A DNA stretch of 64,000 bases from Paractinoplanes ovalisporus (GCF_016834655.1 NZ_JAENHP010000028.1:62001-126000), one strand, 5' to 3'; counted from the first letter of the stretch, positions 33,054-42,386 are shown. The notes: generated by a model from the letters alone, not told the origin. Program-made: numbers and translations.

Positions 33054-34045
33054 GACGTCAGCGCGGCGGTGAGCGCGTCGATGTACTTCGAGGCCGAGGC
33101 CGGGCCGCCGAACATCCAGATGCCGTCCGGGATGCGCTTGACCTTGTTCGCCTTGACGAACGGGAGCTGCTTCCAGACCGCGTTGTTCTTCAGGTTGTCG
33201 GTGAAGTCGCCGCCGTCGGCGTCGTTGGCGACGTAGATGTAGGTGGTCTCGGCGTTCTTGATCTTGGTCAGGCCCTCGACGTCGTTCTGCGCGAGGCCGT
33301 AGTCCTTGTCGCCACCGTCCGGCCACTGGTTCTCGAGGCCGAGTTCCTTGGCGATGCCGCCGAAGAACGAGGTCGGCGTGTACATGCGCAGCGAGACGTT
33401 GCCCGACTCGACCCAGCCGTCGGTCATCACGAACGGCGCGCCGGCCTTGCCCGCCGCCGCCAGGGCCTCCTTGCCCGAGGTGACCTTGGCGTCGAAGTCG
33501 GCCAGCAGCTTCTCGCCCTGGGCCGTGGTGCCGGTGGCCTGCGCGAGCGTGGTGACCGTCTTGCGCATGTAGCCGATCGGGTCGGAACCGTCCGAGCCGC
33601 GCAGCGCGAGCACGGGCGCGGTCTTGGCGATCTGCGCGAGCACGTTCTCGGGCACGTCGGTGACCGAGACGACCAGGTCGGGCTTGAGCGCGGCGATCGC
33701 GTCGAGGCTGGGCTCGCCGCGGGTGCCGACGTCGGGGGTGGAGGCGTCGATGGGCGCGCTCTTGTCCCAGGCGTTGTAACCCTTGACGTCGGCCTGGCCG
33801 ACCGGCTTGATGCCGAGCGCGACCAGGTTCTCGGTGAGGCCCCACTCGAGCGACACCACGTTCCTGGCCGGGGCGTCGAGCTTGACCGTGCCCCGCTCGT
33901 CGGTGATCTCGACCGGGCCGCTCGACGGGGCGGCGGAACCGGCGCCGGCCTCGTCGGCCGGCTCCTCGGTGGTGCCGCAGGCCGCGAGCAGCACGGCGGT
34001 CAGTGCGGCCGCGGTGGTGGCGGCGAAGGCACGGCGGGTGACCAT
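33050..34045 (-). CDS. Iron-siderophore-binding lipoprotein (FhuD/FepB class)
   Basis: This class III binding protein of 331 residues has a lipoprotein signal (lipobox LLAACG, Cys about residue 22), the N-lobe start RNVVSLEWGLTENLVALGIKP and DAIAALKPDLVVS, and a C-lobe ending in a helix. It captures ferric siderophores outside the membrane. It is 16 bp downstream of the ATPase gene and overlaps the permease gene by 4 bp. The start ATG 34045 follows a GAAAGG-like ribosome site. Confidence 0.93.
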   Translation of the reverse strand: MVTRRAFAATTAAALTAVLLAACGTTEEPADEAGAGSAAPSSGPVEITDERGTVKLDAPARNVVSLEWGLTENLVALGIKPVGQADVKGYNAWDKSAPIDASTPDVGTRGEPSLDAIAALKPDLVVSVTDVPENVLAQIAKTAPVLALRGSDGSDPIGYMRKTVTTLAQATGTTAQGEKLLADFDAKVTSGKEALAAAGKAGAPFVMTDGWVESGNVSLRMYTPTSFFGGIAKELGLENQWPDGGDKDYGLAQNDVEGLTKIKNAETTYIYVANDADGGDFTDNLKNNAVWKQLPFVKANKVKRIPDGIWMFGGPASASKYIDALTAALTS

Positions 34046-34061
34046 ATTAATGAAGAACCTT

Positions 34062-34871
34062 TCAGGGGGTGAGTTGCCGGCTGGTGTGCCGGCCGATCGG
34101 ACGCGTGTGGAGATGGCCGTCGTCGCCGACGCTCACCTCGATACGCAGGCCGTAGATCTCGCTGAGGAAATCGGCCGTGAGGACCTCGGCGGGCGTTCCG
34201 GCCGCCCGCACGACGCCCTCGCTCATGAGCACGACCCGGTCGGCCACGGCCGCGGCCTGGTCGAGGTCGTGCAGCACGACACCCACGGCGACCTGGTGGT
34301 CGTCGGCGAGTTCGCGCACGATGTCGAGGATCTCGACCTGGTAGCGCAGGTCGAGGAAGGTGGTGGGCTCGTCGAGCAGGACGACGCCGGTGTCCTGGGC
34401 CAGGCAGGTGGCCAGCCAGACCCGCTGCAGCTCGCCGCCGGAGAGCTCGTCGACCGCACGCTCGGCCATCGTGTCGACGCCGGTCAGCCGCATCGCCTTG
34501 TCGACGTGCACATGCCCGTCGGTGTCGCCCGAGCCGAAGCGGCCGCGGTAGGGGTGCCGGCCGTAGGCGACGACGTCCCGCACCCGTACGCCACCCGGGG
34601 TGGGACGCGACTGGGTGAGCAGGGTGACCTTGCGGGCGAAATCCTTGGGCCGCAACGCGAAGGCGTCACCGTCGCCGTCCAGGGTCACCGTGCCGGACTG
34701 CGGGGTGTGCAGCCGGGCCAGCGAGCGCAGCAGCGTCGACTTGCCGGAGCCATTGGGGCCGACCAGCGCCACCACCTGTCCGGCGCGCAGCTCGAGGCCG
34801 GCGCCGTGCACGACGGTGCGGCCGTCGTAGGCGAGCGTCAATGCGCTGCCGGCGAGCGCGACTTCGTTCAT
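34062..34871 (-). CDS. Siderophore ABC transporter ATPase (FecE/FhuC-like)
   Basis: This ATPase of 269 residues has Walker A GPNGSGKST, Q-loop LLTQSRPTPG, signature LSGGELQRV, Walker B GVVLLDEPTTFLD and the H-loop HD in GVVLHDLDQAA. It is first gene of the importer operon. Its ATG (34871-34869) touches the IdeR-type iron box at 34871-34889, leaving no room for a ribosome site, so a leaderless transcript repressed by iron is likely. Confidence 0.94.
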   Translation of the reverse strand: MNEVALAGSALTLAYDGRTVVHGAGLELRAGQVVALVGPNGSGKSTLLRSLARLHTPQSGTVTLDGDGDAFALRPKDFARKVTLLTQSRPTPGGVRVRDVVAYGRHPYRGRFGSGDTDGHVHVDKAMRLTGVDTMAERAVDELSGGELQRVWLATCLAQDTGVVLLDEPTTFLDLRYQVEILDIVRELADDHQVAVGVVLHDLDQAAAVADRVVLMSEGVVRAAGTPAEVLTADFLSEIYGLRIEVSVGDDGHLHTRPIGRHTSRQLTP

Positions 34872-34889
34872 TAGCTGAGGCTAACCTAA
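34871..34889 (-). promoter_or_regulatory. IdeR/DmdR (DtxR-family) iron box
   Basis: On the minus strand TTAGGTTAGCCTCAGCTAA matches the 19-bp IdeR/DmdR consensus (TTAGGTTAGSCTAACCTAA) at all but two positions. It overlaps the probable -10 region and the first base of the ATPase start codon. Iron-loaded repressor would block transcription of the importer operon. Confidence 0.9.
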
Positions 34890-34964
34890 CGTGGGCCCTG
34901 ATCAAATGCGGGGCGTCGCTGATCCGACATGCGGCCGGGCCGTCACGCGGCGTTAGCCTGAGGC

Positions 34965-36815
34965 ATGTCCGTACGCCGTGTGGCAGACCTTGATTTCGGT
35001 CAGTTCGAGGGCCGGGAGTTCCACCCCTCCCCGGCCGCGATGGAGGACGAGGTTCTCTACTTCCTGATGCTCGACCGGTTCTCCGACGGCCGGGAGCGTG
35101 ACTATCTGGATGTGGACGGTCAGCCGGTCACCGACGGCACGACGCCGCCGCTGCGGCCGGGCGACCACGGCAACGCGGTGACCACGCCCGAGGACAAGGC
35201 CCGCTTCGAGGGCTCGGGGGTCAACTGGCTCGGCGGCACCCTGGCCGGGCTGCGCACCAAGCTCGGCTACCTGCGCCGGCTGGGCGTGACGGCGGTCTGG
35301 ATCAGCCCGGTGCTGCGGCAGGCGCCCGGCACGAACAGCTACCACGGCTACGCCACGCAGAACTTCCTCGACGTCGACCCGCATTTCGGCACCGCCGGGG
35401 AGCTGCGTGAGCTGGTGAAGGCGGCGCACGACGAGAACATCCGGGTGATCCTCGACGTGGTGCTCAACCACGCCGGCGACGTGTTCGGCTACGACCCCGA
35501 CCGCTACCGCACGCCGCAGGGCTTCTTCGACGCGCGGTGGGACGGGAACCCGTACAAGATCGAGGGTTTCCGCGACGCGAGCGGCAAACCCCTTCTCCCG
35601 TACGGTCCGGATCTCCCCGATTCGGCCTGGCCCGACGGCGCGGTCTGGCCGGCCGAGCTGCAGCAGCCCGGCACGTTCACCGGCAAGGGCCGCATCAGCA
35701 ACTGGGACTGGTTCCCCGAGTTCCTCGAGGGCGACTTCGAAGGGCTCAAGGACGTCAACCTGGGCGCGGGACCGGTCGACGCGTACCGGCCGTCGGCGGG
35801 GTTGAAGGCGCTGACCCGGGCCTACCAGTACTGGATCGCGTACGCCGACCTGGACGGCTTCCGGGTCGACACGGTCAAGCACATGGACCCCGGCGCGGCC
35901 CGCTATTTCGCGTCGGCGATCCACGAGTTCGCGCAGAGCATCGGCAAGGACAACTTCTATCTGATCGCCGAGATCACCGGCGACCGCGGTTTCGCCTACC
36001 GCACGCTGGAACAGGTCGGCATGGACGCCGCGCTCGGCATCGCCGACGTGCAGGACCGTCTCGAAGGCCTGGTGAAGGGCTACCGCGACCCGGTCGAGTA
36101 CTTCGATCTGTTCCGGAATTCGTACGAGGTCGGCAAGGACTCGCACACCTGGTTCCGCGACCGCGTGGTGACCAGCTACGACGATCACGACCAGGTCCGC
36201 AAGGGGCAGTCCAAGGCCCGTTTCGCGTCCGGCGCCGGCAACGACCGTCTGGCCCTGGCCGCGCTCGCCCTGAACGCGACCACGCTGGGCATCCCGTGCG
36301 TCTACTACGGCAGCGAGCAGGCGTTCGACGGCCACGGCGACAACGACCGCTACATCCGCGAGGCCATGTTCGGCGGCGACTTCGGCCCGTTCCGCAGCCG
36401 CGGCGGCCACGCCTTCGACGAGACCAACCCGATCTACCGCGACCTGTCCCGCGTCCTGCGCCTGCGCCGCCGCCTGCCCGCTCTGCGCCGCGGCCGGCAA
36501 TACCTGCGCGAGATCTCCGGCGACGGCGACTCGTTCGGCCTCCCCCGCATGCTGGGCGGCCGCATGCTGTCGGTGGTCCCCTGGTCCCGCCTGCTGGCCG
36601 GCGCCGAGGTGGTCTGCGCGATCAACACCGACCCCGACCATTCCCGTACGGCGTGGGTCACCGTCGACAACGAGCTCCACACTCAAGGCGACAGCCTGAC
36701 CTGCCTGTTCAGCACCGACCAGGCGGCCGAGGGCGAGCGGGTGCGGGTCGAGCCCCGCAACGGCAAGGCCGTCCGGCTCACGGTCCCGGCCGCCGGATTC
36801 GTTCTGTACGCCTGA
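34965..36815 (+). CDS. GH13-family alpha-amylase-type enzyme
   Basis: This glycoside hydrolase of 616 residues has the (beta/alpha)8 barrel motifs: region I LDVVLNHAGD, region II GFRVDTVKH (nucleophile Asp about 303), region III LIAEITG (acid Glu about 336) and region IV YDDHDQ (Asp about 408). It has no signal peptide, so it is probably cytosolic and acts on glucans, maltooligosaccharides or trehalose-type substrates. The C-terminal beta domain starts at about residue 520. It is divergent from the iron operon and monocistronic. Confidence 0.9.
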   Translation: MSVRRVADLDFGQFEGREFHPSPAAMEDEVLYFLMLDRFSDGRERDYLDVDGQPVTDGTTPPLRPGDHGNAVTTPEDKARFEGSGVNWLGGTLAGLRTKLGYLRRLGVTAVWISPVLRQAPGTNSYHGYATQNFLDVDPHFGTAGELRELVKAAHDENIRVILDVVLNHAGDVFGYDPDRYRTPQGFFDARWDGNPYKIEGFRDASGKPLLPYGPDLPDSAWPDGAVWPAELQQPGTFTGKGRISNWDWFPEFLEGDFEGLKDVNLGAGPVDAYRPSAGLKALTRAYQYWIAYADLDGFRVDTVKHMDPGAARYFASAIHEFAQSIGKDNFYLIAEITGDRGFAYRTLEQVGMDAALGIADVQDRLEGLVKGYRDPVEYFDLFRNSYEVGKDSHTWFRDRVVTSYDDHDQVRKGQSKARFASGAGNDRLALAALALNATTLGIPCVYYGSEQAFDGHGDNDRYIREAMFGGDFGPFRSRGGHAFDETNPIYRDLSRVLRLRRRLPALRRGRQYLREISGDGDSFGLPRMLGGRMLSVVPWSRLLAGAEVVCAINTDPDHSRTAWVTVDNELHTQGDSLTCLFSTDQAAEGERVRVEPRNGKAVRLTVPAAGFVLYA

Positions 36816-36883
36816 GGTTGCGACCTGGTAGCTGATCCGGCCGGGCGCTCAGTCCGCCGCCCGGGTGCTCCGATGCGAAGTCT

Positions 36884-37288
36884 GTGCTGAAGATTCTCGT
36901 CCCCGTGGCCGTGCTGGCCGGAAGCATCCTGATACCCGCGGCCGCCCCTGCGGCGGTCCCCGCGAAGCGGGTCGTGGCCAAGCTCACCGGCCAGACCCGC
37001 ACCGTCAAGAGCGTGGCACACTACCGCTCGCTGGCCGCCGTCCACGCCGACCTTCAGGTCACGCCGCGCCGCGCGGGCCGGGTCACCGTGGTGCTGCAGC
37101 ACCGCAGCGGCGCGAAGTGGGTCACCGACCAGACCGCGACGTTCCCCACCGACGCCAAGGGGCACGCCTGGGTCGGCCTGGTCAGCGGCAACCGCAAGTG
37201 GACCTACCGCTACGCGGTCCGAGCCGTCGGCGACACCGCCGCGGCCACCTCCCCCTTGGCGACCACGGCGTCGTTCACGGTCGACTGA
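36884..37288 (+). CDS. Small secreted protein
   Basis: This protein of 134 residues has a GTG start and a Sec signal peptide (VLKILVPVAVLAGSILIPAAAPAAV). The mature domain of about 105 residues is rich in beta-forming Thr/Val (RVTVVLQHRSGAKWVTDQ), like Ig-like or fibronectin-type surface domains. It has no cysteines and no catalytic motif. It is 68 bp after the amylase gene, perhaps co-transcribed. Function unknown. Confidence 0.7.
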   Translation: MLKILVPVAVLAGSILIPAAAPAAVPAKRVVAKLTGQTRTVKSVAHYRSLAAVHADLQVTPRRAGRVTVVLQHRSGAKWVTDQTATFPTDAKGHAWVGLVSGNRKWTYRYAVRAVGDTAAATSPLATTASFTVD

Positions 37289-37291
37289 CGA

Positions 37292-37900
37292 TCAGCGGCG
37301 CCGGCGGGGCAGCTTGCGAGCCCGGTCACGCCGGGCCGGAGTGGCCGGGTCGGTGACCGCGCCCGCGGTCTGGCGGCGGGACTCCGGCTGGTGCAGCGGG
37401 TCGAGGCGGGCCCGAACCGCGGCCAGGGTCGTGTCGTCAGCCGGCACGGCGATGTGGAAGTGGCCCGCCTTGGCCGGGGTGAGGTCGCCGCCCCAGGTGG
37501 CCACGCCCTCGACGTCGAGCAGGATGTCGCGGACCACCAGCTCCTGGTGGGGCCACAGCTTCTCGCGGCCACCGAGCGGATAGGAACGGGGATAGAGGGC
37601 GATTCCCGTACCCGAGCGGTAGTGGGATTCGAAGCCCGCCTCGACCGGGGCGTCGGCCCGCCAGCCGGTGACGCCGCCCTCGCCGGTGTCGAGCGGGGCG
37701 ATCTCGTAGTGCCAGCGGCGGGCGATGTGCAGCAGCACGGCCGCGGCGTCGCGGTGCAGGGCGACGGTGGCCCGCGCGCCCGCGATCGGATAGGTGGCGA
37801 TCGCCCCGGCCGGCCAGGGGGTGGCGGCCCGGGCGGGGGCGGCGAACGGCACCAGGCCGGCCGCTCCGGCCGCACCGAACAGGACTCTCCGGGTGACCAT
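37292..37900 (-). CDS. Exported M15-like peptidase homologue, possibly inactive
   Basis: This protein of 202 residues has a Tat-like signal (MVTRRVLFGAAGAAGLVPFAAPARA). The fold signature of VanY/M15 carboxypeptidases is suggested by ESHYRSGTGIALYP (first zinc His) and TWGGDLTPAKAGHFHI (third ligand His). The usual Asp ligand (SHxxGxAxD) is replaced by Ala, so catalytic activity is doubtful. The ATG overlaps the stop of the amidase gene by one base (TGATG), so the two are coupled. The last 30 residues are basic. Confidence 0.6.
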   Translation of the reverse strand: MVTRRVLFGAAGAAGLVPFAAPARAATPWPAGAIATYPIAGARATVALHRDAAAVLLHIARRWHYEIAPLDTGEGGVTGWRADAPVEAGFESHYRSGTGIALYPRSYPLGGREKLWPHQELVVRDILLDVEGVATWGGDLTPAKAGHFHIAVPADDTTLAAVRARLDPLHQPESRRQTAGAVTDPATPARRDRARKLPRRRR

Positions 37901-40035
37901 CAGTTGACCTCCAAGCTGGTGACACCGGGATCGCCGTTGTCGCGCCACACGTCGTGGTCGAGGCCGAAGCCGGGCTGGATCTCGTACTCGCGGATCTGGT
38001 TGAACGACCAGTTGGCCGGCAGCGGGAAGCCCAGGTTGCCGGAGTAGCCCCACGACATGCCGGAGACCAGCGACCACGTGGCACCGGTCTCGCGGGACAC
38101 CCGCGTGCAGACGTTGCGGGAGCCGTACACACCGAACTTGTAACGCGAACCGAGATCGCGCAGGCCGTCCCGTACACCCTCGAAATAGGGTTTGACGTTG
38201 CTGTCGATCTCGACGTCGAGCGCGTCGTAGTCGACCGCGAAATAGATGCACACGCCGGCCGGAATGCCGTACCCGATCGACTTCTGGTGGGCGATCTGCC
38301 CCTGCTCGTAGCCCTTCTGATAGGTGAAGTTGCCGAGCTGGGTGCCGTTGTACTGGAAGAGCGGGAAGAAGCGCAGCCCGTTGGCGAGAATCGTCTGCGG
38401 CTCGCCCGGCTTCAACGCCTTGCCCAGGTAGTAGGGGTCGGTCGGCGGCAGATGTTCGTCGAGATAGCGGCCGACGATCCGGTAACCGGCCGCCTTCAGC
38501 GCCTGCGCGCGGGCCGCGGTGATCTCGGTGATGCAGTCGCTGCCGGTCGCCGGCCGGTCCACGTCACCCGACGAGACGAGCAGCTGGGCCCAGGTCGTGT
38601 AGTCGTTGTTCAGCGTCGCCGGGATCTGTGAGAACTGCTGGAAGGCGCGCAGCCAGTCGGTGTGGCTGCTGGTCTGGGTGTCCGTGCCGAGATCGCTCGC
38701 CAGGTAGGCCAGCCCGTTCACGGGCGAGTTGAAATAGCAGGCGGCCCGGAACAGATAGCGCAGATTGCCGAACAGCGGCTGCGATCCGCGTCCCTTGAGA
38801 GCGGCCTGCGTGCCCGGCCCGAAATAGCCGTTGATCGAGGCGAGGGCGATCCCGAGTTCGTACTGCAGGCCCATCATGAAGCCCTGCTGCACGTCGCGCG
38901 AGTAGTAGCCGTCGCACGGAACCAGCGACATCGCCGGAATGCCGATGCCGGCCACGTAACGGCGGTTGAGGAACTGCTGCACGCTCCGGATCGTCGCGTC
39001 TCCGCCGGGTACCGCCTGGAACTGGTCCATGCGCATCATCGCCTTGCAGATGTGCGGCCACATCTTCAGGCGGATCGTGTCGTCGGTGTATTCGAGGCCG
39101 GCGTCGCCGTAGAGCCGGGCCAGCGCGCCCTGGGAATCGAACGTCCACTTGCTCTGATCGGTCGACGTCCAATAGCCCTTGCACCACAGGGCGCCGTTGT
39201 AGAGCCGTACGAGATTGGTGTTGCTCTCGAGGCCGGGCAGCGTACCTCGAGCCTTGACAGCGTTGAACGTGCCCTGCCCGAAGTTCTGCACGGTCGGCGT
39301 GATGCCGTGCTCGACCTGCAGACCCTGCGTCAGCGAATAGACGGTCGACCATCCCGTACGGCCGTTCTCCGGGCATCGGATGTAACCGGCCGCATTGGCG
39401 TACGTCTGGTTGACCCACTTCTGCGCGGCGTAGACGTAGATGTCGGCCAAGCCGGTCCACGGGGCGGCCGGATCGATCGTGGAACCGGGCTGGGCGTACA
39501 TCGACAGGTTGCCCGGGCATTCGGTGCCGAACTCGAAGGAATGCGGCAGGATCATGGTTCCCGTACGGCGTGGGGCCTCCTCGCGCAGATGGCGGATGAG
39601 CTCCCGGTACGACCGCAGCATCGCCTCGCCGGCCGTCTGGTTCGACCGCATCAACGCGCAGATCGAGTAGAAGTTGGAATTGCGCCCGAGGTCGGTGCCG
39701 CTGATCTTCGCGCCGTAATTGGCCTCACCGCGCTCGTATCCGCGCCCGGTGAAGATGTCGCCGTGCGGGCAGATGAAGAAGTTGTACGCGATGTCGCCGT
39801 TGAACTCGTTCCCGCCGGTGTGCTCGTCGTAGACGTCGGCGATGTCGCGCTTGCACTCGGTGTGCGAGTCGTAGTCGTAGGCGAGGTCCTGGGCCGGGCC
39901 GCGGTGGTGGATGAACACCCCGGCGTGCGGATTCCAGTCCGGATTGAGGCTCGGCTGCGGCGGCGCGGACGCGTGTGGCTGCTTGCTCGGCACCACGAAC
40001 GCGGCCCACTCCGAGCGCGGCAGGATGGTGACCAT
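37900..40035 (-). CDS. Amidase / DUF1906 two-headed peptidoglycan hydrolase-like protein
   Basis: Residues about 5-200 of this 711-residue protein look like an N-acetylmuramoyl-L-alanine amidase of the PGRP type (RSEWAAF, zinc His in FIHHRGP, YNFFICPHGDIFTGRGYERG, HSFEFGTECPG). The middle (about 205-500) contains peptidoglycan-binding-like helical repeats (QNFGQGTFNAVKARG, INGYFGPGTQAALKGRG). Residues about 520-711 match DUF1906, a glycoside-hydrolase-like domain (GSDCITEITAARAQALKAAG, IYFAVDYDALD). ATG 40035 follows GGGGGAG; from there no signal peptide is visible, so export by a non-Sec route or by lysis is implied. It is first gene of a pair with the M15-like gene. Confidence 0.85.
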   Translation of the reverse strand: MVTILPRSEWAAFVVPSKQPHASAPPQPSLNPDWNPHAGVFIHHRGPAQDLAYDYDSHTECKRDIADVYDEHTGGNEFNGDIAYNFFICPHGDIFTGRGYERGEANYGAKISGTDLGRNSNFYSICALMRSNQTAGEAMLRSYRELIRHLREEAPRRTGTMILPHSFEFGTECPGNLSMYAQPGSTIDPAAPWTGLADIYVYAAQKWVNQTYANAAGYIRCPENGRTGWSTVYSLTQGLQVEHGITPTVQNFGQGTFNAVKARGTLPGLESNTNLVRLYNGALWCKGYWTSTDQSKWTFDSQGALARLYGDAGLEYTDDTIRLKMWPHICKAMMRMDQFQAVPGGDATIRSVQQFLNRRYVAGIGIPAMSLVPCDGYYSRDVQQGFMMGLQYELGIALASINGYFGPGTQAALKGRGSQPLFGNLRYLFRAACYFNSPVNGLAYLASDLGTDTQTSSHTDWLRAFQQFSQIPATLNNDYTTWAQLLVSSGDVDRPATGSDCITEITAARAQALKAAGYRIVGRYLDEHLPPTDPYYLGKALKPGEPQTILANGLRFFPLFQYNGTQLGNFTYQKGYEQGQIAHQKSIGYGIPAGVCIYFAVDYDALDVEIDSNVKPYFEGVRDGLRDLGSRYKFGVYGSRNVCTRVSRETGATWSLVSGMSWGYSGNLGFPLPANWSFNQIREYEIQPGFGLDHDVWRDNGDPGVTSLEVN

Positions 40036-40207
40036 CGTGCTCTCCCCCGTGTGACGCTGACTTGTGTCGGCGGCTGAGCATCCGTGCCCGCGACCCCGTA
40101 CGGCAAGTCGTTTCATCTATATCTAAAGAGTTCGATCTCGTACGCGATGTGATCTAGGCAACAAGGGCGTAGCGTCGGTGGTCGTCGCCGCTGGGGAGGT
40201 CGCGCCC

Positions 40208-41947
40208 ATGACCGCCGTGCAACCGAAACCGATCGAGACGCGCCCCTGGCCGGTGCGCCAGCAGGTGCGCGGCAGCTTCCTGGCCCGCACGATCCGCACC
40301 ACCGATGCCAAGCAGATCGGCATCATGTACCTGGCCACGGCGTTCGGTTTCTTCATGGTCGGCGGCCTGATGGCGCTGCTGATGCGGGCCGAGCTGGCCC
40401 GGCCGGGCATGCAGTTCCTGTCGCCCGAGCAGTACAACCAGCTGTTCACCATGCACGGCACGATCATGCTGTTGCTGTTCGCGACGCCGATCGTGTTCGC
40501 GTTCGCCAACTTCGTGGTCCCGCTGCAGATCGGCGCCCCCGACGTGGCGTTCCCGCGGCTCAACGCGTTCGCATACTGGCTCTATCTCTTCGGCGGCAGC
40601 ATCGCCGTGGCCGGTTTCCTGGTACCCGGCGGCGCGGCCGACTTCGGCTGGACGGCCTACACGCCGCTGAGCGACGGCCCGAACACGCCCGGCGTCGGCC
40701 CCAACATGTGGGTGGTCGGGCTGGCCATCAGCGGCCTCGGCACGATCCTGGGCGGCGTCAACATGATCACCACGATCCTGACGCTGCGGGCGCCCGGCAT
40801 GACCATGTTCCGGATGCCGATCTTCACCTGGAACATCCTGCTGACCAGCCTGCTCGTGATCCTGATCTTCCCGTTCCTGGCGGCCGCCCTGTTCGCGCTG
40901 GCCGCCGACCGCATCCTCGACGCACAGGTGTTCGCGCCCGAGACCGGCGGCCCGATGCTGTGGCAGCACCTGTTCTGGTTCTTCGGCCATCCCGAGGTCT
41001 ACGTGGTGGCGCTGCCCTTCTTCGGCATCGTCACCGAGGTCATCCCGGTCTTCAGCCGCAAACCCGTGTTCGGTTACAAGGGCCTGGTGTCGGCCACGCT
41101 GCTGATCTCCGCGCTGTCGTTCGTGGTGTGGGCGCACCACATGTTCGCCACCGGCCAGGTCCTGCTGCCCTTCTTCAGCCTGCTCAGCTATCTCATCGCC
41201 GTACCGACGGGAATGAAGTTCTTCGTCTGGATCGGCACCATGTGGCGAGGTCAGGTCAGCTTCGAGGCCCCGATGATGTTCGCGATCGGGTTCCTGGTGA
41301 CGTTCCTGTTCGGCGGGCTGACCGGGGTGCTGCTGGCCTCCCCGCCGATCGACTTCCACGTGCACGACAGCTACTTCGTGGTCGCCCACTTCCACTACGT
41401 GCTGTTCGGCACCATCGTGTTCGCGGTGTTCGCCGGCATCTACTTCTGGTTCCCGAAGATGTTCGGCCGGATGCTCGACGACCGCCTCGGCAAGGTCCAC
41501 TTCTGGCTGACCTTCGTCGGCTTCCACACCACGTTCCTGGTGCAGCACTGGCTCGGCGCCGAGGGCATGCCCCGCCGCTACGCCGACTACCTGACCGGCG
41601 ACGGCTTCACGACGCTCAACACCATCTCGACGATCGGCTCGTTCATCCTGGGCGTCTCGACTCTGCCGTTCCTCTACAACGTCTGGCACTCCTACCGCGC
41701 CGGCCCGGTCGTCACCGTCCAGGACCCGTGGGGCCACGGCAACTCGCTGGAGTGGGCCACGTCGACCCCGCCGCCGCTGCGCAACTTCGACAAGATGCCC
41801 CGCATCCGCTCCGAGCGGCCCGCCTTCGACGCCAAGTTCCCGTCGCTGGCCGCGGGCAGCCAGTCGAAGCAGGGCCCACCCGAGGGCGGCGCCCGGCCGC
41901 TCACGCCGGAGTCGTCGGGCGGGGCGACGTATCAGGAAGACGCTTGA
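40208..41947 (+). CDS. ctaD: Cytochrome c oxidase subunit I (aa3 type)
   Basis: This protein of 579 residues has twelve membrane helices and all haem-copper ligands: the low-spin haem a His in TMHGTIMLLLF, CuB ligands in FWFFGHPEVYVVALP and WAHHMF, and the haem a3/a His pair in VVAHFHYVLFG. It reduces O2 and pumps protons. ATG 40208 has GGGGAGG eight bases upstream and is preferred over GTG 40178. No subunit II or III gene is adjacent, so this is a separated or additional copy. The 3' end overlaps the convergent membrane-protein gene by 47 bp. Confidence 0.96.
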   Translation: MTAVQPKPIETRPWPVRQQVRGSFLARTIRTTDAKQIGIMYLATAFGFFMVGGLMALLMRAELARPGMQFLSPEQYNQLFTMHGTIMLLLFATPIVFAFANFVVPLQIGAPDVAFPRLNAFAYWLYLFGGSIAVAGFLVPGGAADFGWTAYTPLSDGPNTPGVGPNMWVVGLAISGLGTILGGVNMITTILTLRAPGMTMFRMPIFTWNILLTSLLVILIFPFLAAALFALAADRILDAQVFAPETGGPMLWQHLFWFFGHPEVYVVALPFFGIVTEVIPVFSRKPVFGYKGLVSATLLISALSFVVWAHHMFATGQVLLPFFSLLSYLIAVPTGMKFFVWIGTMWRGQVSFEAPMMFAIGFLVTFLFGGLTGVLLASPPIDFHVHDSYFVVAHFHYVLFGTIVFAVFAGIYFWFPKMFGRMLDDRLGKVHFWLTFVGFHTTFLVQHWLGAEGMPRRYADYLTGDGFTTLNTISTIGSFILGVSTLPFLYNVWHSYRAGPVVTVQDPWGHGNSLEWATSTPPPLRNFDKMPRIRSERPAFDAKFPSLAAGSQSKQGPPEGGARPLTPESSGGATYQEDA

Positions 41948-42386
41948 TCAACCGTCGGACGATCACCAGCGGGACGAGGCCGAACACGCCGAACGAGATG
42001 TCGACCGGCAGCCACCACCAGGGCAGCCCGCGGATCGGTCCGGCGATCAGGGCGAGCGGGATGATCGCCAGGCAGCACAGCATGGCCCACTCGATCACCC
42101 AGACGTTGCGGACCGGGTCGCGCCACGGCCCGACGAACGCCATCGCGATCACCAGATGCGCAAAAGCCAGCCAATCGGTCCCGTACGCCAGGAAGGGGTA
42201 GTTCTCGCCGGTCACGATCAGCCCCTCACGCACCTGATCGATGAACGTGACGAGCGCGTCCGGGGCCGGCACGCGGTGCAGCACCCAGGCCAGCAGCCGG
42301 ACCTCGCTGACCAAGGGGAACGCCGTCACCCCGCTGAGCACCAGCCCGACGACGAAGACCACCAGCCACGCGCGGATCGCTTTCAC
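41901..42386 (-). CDS. Four-helix membrane protein, unknown
   Basis: This protein has 161 residues and four hydrophobic segments (AWLVVFVVGLVLSGVTAFP; WLAFAHLVIAMAFVGPW; WAMLCCLAIIPLALIAGP; DISFGVFGLVPLVIV). The GTG at 42386 (VKAIRAW) gives a start at the first helix; the longer frame adds Arg/Pro sequence. The tail is convergent with and overlaps ctaD by 47 bp. No family recognised. Confidence 0.7.
   Translation of the reverse strand: MKAIRAWLVVFVVGLVLSGVTAFPLVSEVRLLAWVLHRVPAPDALVTFIDQVREGLIVTGENYPFLAYGTDWLAFAHLVIAMAFVGPWRDPVRNVWVIEWAMLCCLAIIPLALIAGPIRGLPWWWLPVDISFGVFGLVPLVIVRRLIKRLPDTSPRPTTPA

Noticed and set aside
33054..33845. N-terminal extension of the FhuB-like frame
   Set aside because: It is an out-of-frame reading of the siderophore-binding protein gene; the real start is ATG 33053.
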